Assembly (NCBI GenBank): GCA_964404165.1
Contig: CAYOIZ010000005.1
Span: forward strand, 1 to 64,000
Reading direction: 5' to 3'
DNA: 64,000 nt
Source: DASYLJ01 sp964404165
GTDB taxonomy: Bacteria; Desulfobacterota; Binatia; DP-6
How positions within the stretch are numbered: position 1 is the stretch's first letter; the number at the start of each line of letters is the position of its first letter. Position numbers and translations under genes: made by a program. Under the pieces are notes generated by a model. The model did no database searches. It saw nothing but the letters and a program-made list of their open reading frames with translations, and had not been told where the DNA came from. Of this stretch, positions 1 through 7,009 are shown piece after piece.

Positions 1-487
1 GGGCGTCGGAGTCGAGGGGGGATTCTTTCAATGGGCTCTCGAGGACGTTGGGGAGGTGGGGGCGTTTCTTCGTGTCGGGGAGGGGGGCTTCGGCGGGCTC
101 CACCACGATGGGCGGTGCTTCGGCGTCGGGGTCGAAGTTGGGGCGGTCTTCGGGCAGGGTGTCGTCGTCGGCATCGGGGTCGTCGGCGTACGGGTCGTCG
201 GGCTCTACCAGATCGTCGGGCTCCTCCTCGGGATCGACGGCCTCGAGCTGGACGTCGTCGTCGATCTTCTTCAGGCGACGCGCGTGACCGCCCGACGGCG
301 GGTTCACCTCGGACGAGTCGTCGTCGCTGCCACCCGGGGCATGCGGAGCGTCCATCTTCAATCGATTCTCGTGACCACCCGACGGCGACTTCACCGCGGA
401 CGAGTCGTCGTCGCAGGCGTCCGGGGCAGCGTGCGCGTGGGGCGGCAGCAGCAGAAGCGACAGCATCAGCGCAGCGAGCGTTCGCAT
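1..487 (-). CDS. Secreted acidic repeat protein (3' end beyond window)
   Basis: An open frame runs from an ATG at 487 off the left edge, giving 162 codons with no stop. The first 20 residues are a signal peptide (MRTLAALMLSLLLLPPHAHA). The mature part is dominated by Asp, Glu and Pro. Two copies of a 19-residue unit lie at residues 26-44 and 55-73 (period 29): both read DDDSSxVxxPSGGHxxRLK and share 14 of 19 residues. After residue 75 the chain is a DDxPD/EP-rich acidic tail. No known domain is recognised; clustered Asp suggests cation binding, which is inference. AGAGGAG abuts the ATG with no spacer, so the start is slightly uncertain. It diverges from the 3D-domain gene. Confidence 0.7.
   Translation of the reverse strand, partial: MRTLAALMLSLLLLPPHAHAAPDACDDDSSAVKSPSGGHENRLKMDAPHAPGGSDDDSSEVNPPSGGHARRLKKIDDDVQLEAVDPEEEPDDLVEPDDPYADDPDADDDTLPEDRPNFDPDAEAPPIVVEPAEAPLPDTKKRPHLPNVLESPLKESPLDSDA
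269..412 (-). repeat. Two in-frame direct repeats inside the acidic protein
   Basis: Copy 1 lies at 356-412 and copy 2 at 269-325, each 57 bp with an 87-bp period. The DNA is as similar as the protein, which suggests a fairly recent duplication. The unit encodes DDDSSxVxxPSGGHxxRLK. Confidence 0.75.
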
Positions 488-755
488 CTCCTCTGCGGGT
501 ACCAGCGGCGGTCGTGCATGTCCACACGATCGGCAGCGCTGCGCGACACTCGCCGCGAAGCGCAGGGCGCGTGCGACCCACACCGCCATGCCGGATGCGG
601 CGAGTCACGCTCGCGGGAGCCGGCGATACGCACGGCCGACGCCGTCGCAGCCCGCAGGCTGGGGAGTGATCGAAGCACCGAGGGCAGCGGACTATCCGGT
701 GCGACGCCGTGCCAGACGCCGCCGCAGGTGGGTGGCACGCGTGGGACACCGCGGC

Positions 756-1415
756 ATGGCGGCGGCACGCATCTTGGACTCGTCCCCCGCCGTGACCGAA
801 CAGGACATCGATTGGGGAACCGCCGTCGTCGTCGATCCGCGCGAGCTGCAGCGCCTGCGCACCGACGTCGATCGACTCCGCCGCAAGGGCCGCCGCCGCG
901 CCTGGGCCGCCTGCGCCTTCACCGCGACCACCGTGGTCGCGGCACTGTACGGCTACCGCACCACCGCGGCGCTCGCGACGACGGGTGAGGAGGTGGCCGA
1001 GTGCCGCGCCACCGTCGAGCCCACGCAGACGGCCCTCACCGCCCTCGCCCGCAGCCACGAATCCATCCTGTCCGCCACGCAGGAAGCCCCGTCGATGGGC
1101 ACCAAGTCGTGGGGCCGTCGCTTCACCGTGACGAAGTACGTCCCGATGCACCCCGACTATGGCAAGTTCAACGACGGCTTCACCGCCACCATGACGAAGG
1201 CCGACCCGAAGAACCGCATCGTCGCCGTCGACCCGAAGCTCATCCCGTACGGCTCGTGGGTGTGGGTCGAGGAGCTCGGCTGGTATCGCGCCGAGGACTG
1301 CGGCGGCGCCATCAAGGGCTTCCGACTCGACCTGCTCACGGCCACCGAGAAGGAGGCGTTCCAGTTCGGAAAGCAGGACCGCTTCGTCATCGTGGTGCCG
1401 CCCGCCGACGCCTGA
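756..1415 (+). CDS. Membrane-anchored 3D (Asp-Asp-Asp) domain protein
   Basis: 219 aa from the ATG at 756; the frame is open further upstream, but that part is Arg-rich with no domain. A short coiled-coil-like stretch (about 30-45) precedes one membrane helix (about 50-70, AWAACAFTATTVVAALYGY). Residues about 125-215 match the 3D domain: IVAVDPKLIPYGSWVWV, RAEDCGGAIKG and RLDLL carry the three conserved Asp. The domain is a double-psi beta-barrel related to the MltA/RlpA lytic transglycosylase fold, so a periplasmic peptidoglycan role is likely. A typical second Asp in a DTGGAIKG-like motif appears here as EDCGGAIKG, a small variation. Confidence 0.8.
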   Translation: MAAARILDSSPAVTEQDIDWGTAVVVDPRELQRLRTDVDRLRRKGRRRAWAACAFTATTVVAALYGYRTTAALATTGEEVAECRATVEPTQTALTALARSHESILSATQEAPSMGTKSWGRRFTVTKYVPMHPDYGKFNDGFTATMTKADPKNRIVAVDPKLIPYGSWVWVEELGWYRAEDCGGAIKGFRLDLLTATEKEAFQFGKQDRFVIVVPPADA

Positions 1416-1460
1416 CCCTGTGGCTTCATTGCGCGGACGGTCCGTGCTACCCCTGCGCGC

Positions 1461-2378
1461 ATGGTCGAACCAGCCGCTCGTGAGCGTGGCAACGCCGTCA
1501 TCGCGGTGCTCGTCGCCATCGCGCTGGTGGTGCTGATCGGGCCGATCGTCCTGCACTTCACGCAGAAGCGGCACGACCAGCTGCCGCTCGCCGTGCTCGC
1601 GGACTATCCCCCCGATCGCCCCACCGTGCCGGGCGAGGTGCTCGCCTCGACGCTCGCCGCCGTCATGGATCACGAGCTCGGCAGCGCATCCGGCTGGCGT
1701 CCGAACGACTTCGTGCTCTGGGGGCCCACGCTCTGGGCCGACAACAACGCGAACCGCCAGCTCGGCATCCTGCAGGTCGAGCGCGAGACCATCCGCGTGC
1801 TGCGCGACCACCTCACCAAGGTGTCGTCGACCGAGTTCGATCCGAATCTGCAGGAAGCCTACACCCGGCTGCAGAACGATCCCGAGAAGCTCTGGCTGCC
1901 GTCGGCGGAGGGCAGCTACTCGAAGGCCACCGAGGCGCTGCGCCAGTATGTCGCCGGACTGCGCACCACGCCGCCCACGTCGAAGCCCATCCAGCGCCGC
2001 AACGTCGAGCTCATCCGTCTCTTCCAGACCTGGTCGGACATCCTCGGCGACGCGCACGAGAAGCTCTTCCGCAACGACGTGCCGATGTGGAAGACCGACG
2101 ACTACTATTACCACGCCCAGGGTGTCGCCTACGCGATGCACCATCTGCTGCTCGCCATCCAGCGCGAGTACCAGACCGACCTCGAGGGCCGCCCCACGCT
2201 GTCGCAGCTGGTGACCGAGGTGGCTGCGGTGCTCGGCGTGGCCGGCACGATGAAGCCCGTCGTCGTGCTCGACGGCAGCGTCACCGGCGTCACCGCGAAC
2301 CATCGTCGCAACCTCGACGGCTACATCGTCGACGCGCGGCAGAAGATGTACTCGATCCGCGAGGAGCTCGAGAAGTAA
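1461..2378 (+). CDS. DUF2333 family membrane protein
   Basis: 305 aa, the usual length for DUF2333 (PF10095). One N-terminal membrane helix (about 12-31) is followed by a periplasmic domain. The family's recognisable blocks are present: GWRPND near residue 74, WADNNANRQLG near 93, and DDYYYHAQGVAYAMHH near 213-228. Function is unknown. It starts 45 bp after the 3D-domain gene and precedes a small exported protein, so these envelope genes may be co-transcribed. Confidence 0.85.
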   Translation: MVEPAARERGNAVIAVLVAIALVVLIGPIVLHFTQKRHDQLPLAVLADYPPDRPTVPGEVLASTLAAVMDHELGSASGWRPNDFVLWGPTLWADNNANRQLGILQVERETIRVLRDHLTKVSSTEFDPNLQEAYTRLQNDPEKLWLPSAEGSYSKATEALRQYVAGLRTTPPTSKPIQRRNVELIRLFQTWSDILGDAHEKLFRNDVPMWKTDDYYYHAQGVAYAMHHLLLAIQREYQTDLEGRPTLSQLVTEVAAVLGVAGTMKPVVVLDGSVTGVTANHRRNLDGYIVDARQKMYSIREELEK

Positions 2379-2396
2379 CCGCACGGGCGCGTCGTG

Positions 2397-2885
2397 ATGC
2401 GATCGCTCGCGGCCGTGTTGCTGGTGGCGCTCGGCCTGGCGCAGATGACGGGCGAGCTGCTCGGCGTGCCGCCGCTGCGCGACCTCGCCGCCGCCACCGC
2501 GGCGTCGCCCGCGCCGAAGGCGTTCTCGGCGGTGGACGGCTACGAGGCGTACTCGACCCGCGTCGTGGTCGAGTGGATGGACACGGACGGCGCCGCGCAC
2601 GCGCTGACGCTCGTGCCCGATGTCTACGCGCGGCTGCACGGCCCCTCCGATCGTCGCAACGCGTACGGGGCCGTGGTGGCGGACGGACCGGTGCTGGCGT
2701 CGCAGCCGGCGACCCGTCCGCTGCTCGACGCCGTGGCACGCCACGCACTCTGCGGCGACGCGCCGCTGCTGGCCGAGCTGGGGATCGATCCGGCCCGCGT
2801 GACGCGCGTCCGGCTGCGCCTGTCGCCCCGCCCCGGTCTCCCGTCGATCGCGATGCCGCTCGTGCTGGAGCCGTCGTGTCCGTGA
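2397..2885 (+). CDS. Hypothetical exported protein
   Basis: 162 aa from ATG 2397 (a GTG lies directly before it at 2394). The N-terminus is a signal peptide or anchor (MRSLAAVLLVALGLAQMTGELLG). The rest is a small alpha/beta domain with two Cys (near 119 and at the C-terminal end, EPSCP) and no family I recognise. Its end overlaps the start of the HTTM-DCC gene, so the two are probably translationally coupled. It may be a periplasmic partner of that membrane protein; this rests only on position. Confidence 0.65.
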   Translation: MRSLAAVLLVALGLAQMTGELLGVPPLRDLAAATAASPAPKAFSAVDGYEAYSTRVVVEWMDTDGAAHALTLVPDVYARLHGPSDRRNAYGAVVADGPVLASQPATRPLLDAVARHALCGDAPLLAELGIDPARVTRVRLRLSPRPGLPSIAMPLVLEPSCP

Positions 2886-4120
2886 GGAACGGCTGGACGG
2901 GAGGGCAGTACAGCGTGCTGCGCGCCGTGCTCGGGTGCTGGCTCGCGGTGCACTTCCTGCGGCTGCTGCCGTGGGGTGCTGCGCTGTTCTCGCGCGACGG
3001 CATGCTGCCGTCACCGGCGCTGAGCCCGCTCTACCCGCTGTTTCCGAACGTGCTCTTCGTGTGGGACGCGCCGGCCGTCGTGACGGCGTTGCTGTGCGTC
3101 GCGGCGGTGCTGAGCCTGTTGCTCGCGATGGGGCTCCGGGATCGCGTCGCCGCGGTGGCCCTCTGGTACGTGTGGGCCTGTCTCTTCACGCGCAACCCGC
3201 TGATCGCGAATCCGGGGCTGCCCGTCGTCGGCTGGCTGCTGCTGGCGCACGCCACGCTGCCGCCGGCACCGTACGGCTCGTGGACGGCGCGCGGCAACGA
3301 CGACCCGGGGAGCGGTTGGCGCATGCCCGACGCGATCCACGCCGCGGCGTGGATCGTCATGGCGGTGGGCTACTCGTACAGCGGGTGGACGAAGCTCGTG
3401 AGCCCGTCGTGGGTCGACGGCTCGGCGCTCGCCTGGGTGCTGGAGCATCCGCTGGCGCGACCGACGACGCTGCGCACGCTGCTGCTGTCGCTGCCGGCCC
3501 CGCTGCTCGCCGTGGCGACGTGGGGAGCGCTCGCGCTCGAGCTGCTGTTCGCGCCGCTGGCGCTGGTGCGTCCGCTGCGACGCTGGCTGTGGCTCGCGAT
3601 GCTGCTGATGCACATGGCCCTGCTGGCATTGGTCGATTGCGACGACCTGACGCTCGGCATGCTCGTGCTGCAGGGGTTCACGTTCGACCCGACCTGGATT
3701 CCGCCCCGGCGCGCGGGCGCCCCGTCGATCGTCTTCTACGACGGCTCGTGCGGCCTGTGTCACCGCGCGGTGCGGTTCCTGCTGGCGGAGGATCGCAACG
3801 GCACGGTGTTCCGGTTCGCACCCCTCGACAGCGACACGTTCCACGCCGCCGTGCCCGAGTCGGCACGTGCGACGCTGCCGGACAGCATCGTCATGCTCGG
3901 AGCCGACGGGACGCTGCGGGTGCGGTCGGCGGCCATCCTCGCCATCGGGGCCCAGCTCGGTGGACTGTGGCGCGTGCTGGCGACGGTCGTCGGCGTGCTC
4001 CCGCGGGCGCTGCTCGACGTGGCGTACGACGCCGTGGCACGGGTGCGGCGGCAGGTGTTCACGCGGCCGAAGACCGCGTGCCCGCTCCTGCCGCCGCACC
4101 TGCGCGCACGATTCGTCTAG
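2876..4120 (+). CDS. HTTM membrane protein fused to DCC thiol-oxidoreductase domain
   Basis: 414 aa from GTG 2876, chosen because GGAG sits 5 nt upstream; GTG 2882 would make a GTGA overlap instead. Residues 1-275 have about 6 hydrophobic helices and resemble the HTTM domain of the vitamin K-dependent carboxylase superfamily (for example GYSYSGWTKLVSPSWVDG). Residues about 280-400 are a DUF393/DCC domain, starting IVFYDGSCGLCHRAVRFLL with the D-x-x-C-x-x-C active-site motif expected to face a thiol substrate. HTTM and DCC occur as neighbours or fusions in bacteria; substrates are unknown. Its TAG stop shares the palindrome CTAG (4117-4120) with the stop of the convergent gene. Confidence 0.8.
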   Translation: MSVRNGWTGGQYSVLRAVLGCWLAVHFLRLLPWGAALFSRDGMLPSPALSPLYPLFPNVLFVWDAPAVVTALLCVAAVLSLLLAMGLRDRVAAVALWYVWACLFTRNPLIANPGLPVVGWLLLAHATLPPAPYGSWTARGNDDPGSGWRMPDAIHAAAWIVMAVGYSYSGWTKLVSPSWVDGSALAWVLEHPLARPTTLRTLLLSLPAPLLAVATWGALALELLFAPLALVRPLRRWLWLAMLLMHMALLALVDCDDLTLGMLVLQGFTFDPTWIPPRRAGAPSIVFYDGSCGLCHRAVRFLLAEDRNGTVFRFAPLDSDTFHAAVPESARATLPDSIVMLGADGTLRVRSAAILAIGAQLGGLWRVLATVVGVLPRALLDVAYDAVARVRRQVFTRPKTACPLLPPHLRARFV

Positions 4121-4935
4121 CGAGCGCAGCGGAAGCCGACGGTGCCGTTGGGGCCCGACGGCGGATTGGAGGCGAGGATCGCGAGCGGGCCGGCCTGCGG
4201 TCCGCTGACGAAGCTGCCGCCGCGCAGCAGCGCGGCGGGTTCACCAGCCGTGGCCGCACCGGCGAAGCACTGGTCGTCCGACGTCGGGCTCACGCCGGGG
4301 CTCCAGGTGCCGCACGCCGTCGACCGCGGCACCCAGTCCGCCACCCACTCGTTGAGATTCCCCACCATGTCGAACGCTCCACGCGCCGACACGCAGGCCG
4401 TGCGACTTCCGGCGGGGACGGTGTCGAACTCGCTCGCCGTGTTGCAGCTGGTCGTCCCGTCGTCCTCGCCCGGGTCCGGCGTCCCCGCCACCGCGGCCTG
4501 CCACTCGGCGCTCGTCGGCAGTCGCTTGCGCGCGTTCTCGCAGGCCGCCTGCGCCTGGAACCAGGTGAGCTTCGCCGACGGGGTCACACCCGGCACGCTC
4601 ACCGCATAGACGTCGTCGGCGCAGGTCTGCCCACCGTCGGCGCACGGCGCGTAGTCGTCGACGTTGCGGATACCGAGCCGCACGGCACCGGCGGCCTCCA
4701 ACAGCTCCACCGTCGCCGTCCCCTGCTGTATCCGCTTCACGACGCTGCGGTTCGCGCCCAGCGGATTCGGCACCCGCCACACGCTCGCCTCGTACCGGTC
4801 CATGCAGACGGTGCCCGCCACCACCGCGTCGACCGGGCACCTCGTGAGGGGGCCGATCGGCGGCCCCGCAGCTCCGGCCGCACCTGCCAGCAGCAGCGCC
4901 ACCGCCGCCGCGATTCGGTTCGCCATGGATCGCAT
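4117..4935 (-). CDS. Exported formylglycine-generating-enzyme-like (FGE-sulfatase/SUMF1) protein
   Basis: 272 aa with a signal peptide (residues 1-22). Residues about 30-272 carry FGE-sulfatase landmarks: MDRYEAS, KRLPTSAEWQAA, GNLNEWVADW, LLRGGSF and the C-terminal GFRCAR. The domain is a C-type-lectin-like fold. True FGE oxidises a sulfatase Cys to formylglycine, but many exported members are not enzymes. I cannot confirm the catalytic Cys pair of aerobic FGE, so a binding or structural role is possible. GAGGAGAG about 8 nt upstream supports the start at 4935. No sulfatase is seen nearby. Confidence 0.75.
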   Translation of the reverse strand: MRSMANRIAAAVALLLAGAAGAAGPPIGPLTRCPVDAVVAGTVCMDRYEASVWRVPNPLGANRSVVKRIQQGTATVELLEAAGAVRLGIRNVDDYAPCADGGQTCADDVYAVSVPGVTPSAKLTWFQAQAACENARKRLPTSAEWQAAVAGTPDPGEDDGTTSCNTASEFDTVPAGSRTACVSARGAFDMVGNLNEWVADWVPRSTACGTWSPGVSPTSDDQCFAGAATAGEPAALLRGGSFVSGPQAGPLAILASNPPSGPNGTVGFRCAR

Positions 4936-5315
4936 GATTCTCTCTCCTCGATGTTCTGCGCGTCGTGACGGTGCGCGGATGTCGTTTCAGGTCCGCGTCG
5001 TCTCGCCGTCGAATCGCGTGACCGCGACGCCGGCGAACGCTTCTGATGATCTCGCGGGGGTCCTCTCGATTGCTCCCGACGCCGGGAGGCACGCGGCGTC
5101 GCGGTGGAGCCGCTACCTATCGGGTAGCGGCCCGCTACCCGTTGGCGCGCGCGGTGCGTGACGGGTGCGGAACCTCAAGGCATCGTTCGAGAGCCCTACG
5201 CGCGAGGGACTCCACCGGATGCAGCGGCATGACGAAACGCGGCACGGCGAGGCCGCAGACTGCCGCCGGACAGCGCCGAGGCCGAACCGGCGTCAGTGCG
5301 CGTTCGGAGCGATGC
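4936..5315. other. Non-coding stretch between two minus-strand exported-protein genes
   Basis: 380 bp without a credible gene. It holds the ribosome binding site of the FGE-like gene (4936-4950) and a cluster of hairpin-forming half sites at 5111-5141. Short open frames on both strands here have no domain or signal and look like chance. Confidence 0.6.
5111..5141. promoter_or_regulatory. Triple half-site with two mutually exclusive hairpins
   Basis: The heptamer CGCTACC occurs at 5111-5117 and 5133-5139 and inverted at 5123-5129. The central copy can pair with the left copy (loop 5 nt) or with the right copy as a perfect 9-bp stem (5121-5129 with 5133-5141, 3-nt loop). No T-run follows on either strand, so it does not look like an intrinsic terminator. 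It lies upstream of the FGE-like gene and downstream of the C39-like gene and could be an attenuator-type switch or a three-site operator. Function is inferred. Confidence 0.45.
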
Positions 5316-6368
5316 TCAGGGCGCCGACTGCGGCACGGCGCGCAACACGACGGTCGCGTCGGACATCGTGGCGATCTGCACCACGAACGTCGCCCCCGAC
5401 TGTGCCGGAATGACCCACACCTGCGACGCCCGCCCCGCCGACGCATTGAACCCCGACGCCGGCACCGTCGCGAAGTCGTCGTACCGATAGAGGTTGTACG
5501 CCACGCTCTGATCGGGGATCGACACGGTCGCGGTCAGCGTCATCGGTACCGGGGCGGGCGGAACGTCCGTCCCGTTCGTGAGCTCGGGCTCGCCGTCCAG
5601 GTCGGACGTCAGGCGCACCGGGATGGTCACCCCGTCGAGATCGACGACTCCCGTGACGGCGACCCCGTAGTTCTCGGGCCGGTTCCGGAGCGAGTAGACG
5701 GGCCCGTCGCGACGATTCGCCGCGGCGCGTGTCTTCGGAAAGTCGCGCAGCCGGTAGCTGAACAGCAGCGGATAGGCCGGCGGCTCGCCGACCGGTCCAT
5801 AGAGCCCGTTGTCGCTCAGGGTGATCACGTCGGACGGCCGGGACCGACCCGCACCGTCCTCGAGGTCCGCATTCGACCCGAACGACAGGATCGGCACGAT
5901 GTGGTCGTACGTGGAGAAGCCCGGGAGCGACTCCTCGAGGGCGCGGACGTTGTTGTAGACGCCGATGATCACGACGTGGCCCCGCACGACGTTGCTCTTG
6001 ATCCACGACAGGAACTCAGGGACGGCGCGCTGCGTCTGCCGGTAGAAGGGCACCGCGTCGAGGCGCATCCGGTCGGCGGCGGCCATCTCGTTGACCCCGA
6101 GGAGGAGCTGGCTGTCCTCGTTCGACTGCGGCACGCCGGGCGACGCCAGGCTGCGCGCGGTGAACTGCGAGCAGTACTGGCCGAAGTACATCCCCGCGCT
6201 GATGAAGCTCGTCTCGCCGCAGTAGCCGTCGTTCGCGTTCCACTGCCGCCGCGGCGCGATGTCGATCGTCTGCGCGAACCGCGTCGGGATCGGCGACCCC
6301 TCGCGTGCCTGCGCAACCGCCGCACCCACGAGGAGACACGTCAGGATCCACCGCCCCGTACACCTCAT
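5316..6368 (-). CDS. Secreted C39-like (papain-fold) putative cysteine peptidase
   Basis: 350 aa with a signal peptide (MRCTGRWILTCLLVGAAVAQA). Residues 43-58 (WNANDGYCGETSFISA) look like a papain-type active-site entry with Cys50, followed by His156 in YDHIVPIL and an Asp/Asn pair at 186-187 in SDNGLYG. These would fit a Cys-His-Asp/Asn triad of the C39-like fold. The C-terminal 120 residues look beta-rich. No peptidase family is assigned with certainty, and the protein could be an inactive relative. It stands between the FGE-like gene and DUF3592 gene on the same strand. Confidence 0.55.
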   Translation of the reverse strand: MRCTGRWILTCLLVGAAVAQAREGSPIPTRFAQTIDIAPRRQWNANDGYCGETSFISAGMYFGQYCSQFTARSLASPGVPQSNEDSQLLLGVNEMAAADRMRLDAVPFYRQTQRAVPEFLSWIKSNVVRGHVVIIGVYNNVRALEESLPGFSTYDHIVPILSFGSNADLEDGAGRSRPSDVITLSDNGLYGPVGEPPAYPLLFSYRLRDFPKTRAAANRRDGPVYSLRNRPENYGVAVTGVVDLDGVTIPVRLTSDLDGEPELTNGTDVPPAPVPMTLTATVSIPDQSVAYNLYRYDDFATVPASGFNASAGRASQVWVIPAQSGATFVVQIATMSDATVVLRAVPQSAP

Positions 6369-6420
6369 CCATCGACCTCCACGGGACCACTGTCGCCCGC
6401 CGAGCCGTCAGACAAAAGCC

Positions 6421-6870
6421 TCAGGGCACCCCGTCAGGAATGGCCAGGAACAGCCGGATCGCCGTCAGGAGGCCCCCCGCGACGAACAGGGCCGAGAACG
6501 CCACCGCGCCGTACATCGACCCCGGGATGGTGGTGTCGACGACGGCGTCGGTCGGGTCCGACGGCGAGTAGCGCACGACGAGCGAGCTCCCGGGCTTGTA
6601 CCGCCGGCGATTGGCCCAGGCGAGATCGAAGAACGTCATGCGGGTACCCACGTACTCGTTGCCGTCGACCGTGTAGCGGTACTCGATACGGACGCTGCGG
6701 TTCTCGCCGTCGGAGACGCCTTCCTCCCGCTCGACCTGCGCGCGGACGACGGTGCCCTGCACCTGCGGCCACGATCGCGCCTGCCGCGCCCGGTGCACCG
6801 GCCATCCGAAGAAGGCCAGGCCGGCGAGACCGGCACCCGTCACCGCCAGGACGTCCTTCGGCGTGTTCAT
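6421..6870 (-). CDS. DUF3592 membrane protein
   Basis: 149 aa with hydrophobic segments at about 5-25 and 120-140. The segment between them has the DUF3592 pattern: SWPQVQGTVV, then YRYTVDGNEYVGTR, then YKPGSSLVVRYSPSDP. Such proteins are small membrane-anchored beta-domain proteins of unknown role. The gene is followed after 52 bp by the C39-like gene and diverges from the subtilisin gene. Confidence 0.8.
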   Translation of the reverse strand: MNTPKDVLAVTGAGLAGLAFFGWPVHRARQARSWPQVQGTVVRAQVEREEGVSDGENRSVRIEYRYTVDGNEYVGTRMTFFDLAWANRRRYKPGSSLVVRYSPSDPTDAVVDTTIPGSMYGAVAFSALFVAGGLLTAIRLFLAIPDGVP

Positions 6871-6900
6871 GCCATTCCCTCCAGATCATACGAGCCGGAG

Positions 6901-6919
6901 CCTCGCCATGCTGGCGAGG
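6901..6919. promoter_or_regulatory. Perfect 7-bp inverted repeat in divergent gap
   Basis: CCTCGCC (6901-6907) and GGCGAGG (6913-6919) are separated by ATGCT. It lies 31 bp upstream of the DUF3592 start and 91 bp upstream of the subtilisin start, between divergent genes. It could be an operator for either gene or a leader hairpin. No regulator is suggested by the neighbours. Confidence 0.3.
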
Positions 6920-7009
6920 TCGCCCCATAGCAAAGCCGCATTGCAGCTTTACCGTGCCCTAGTCGCGTGGTAGCGGCCCCCGTCACGACCAGGTCGGGAG
7001 GGGGATCGC

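Noticed and set aside
488..755. Arg-rich N-terminal extension of the 3D-domain protein and other short frames
   Set aside because: No RBS, no domain, and the composition is that of out-of-frame GC-rich sequence; it is a divergent intergenic region without a clear promoter.
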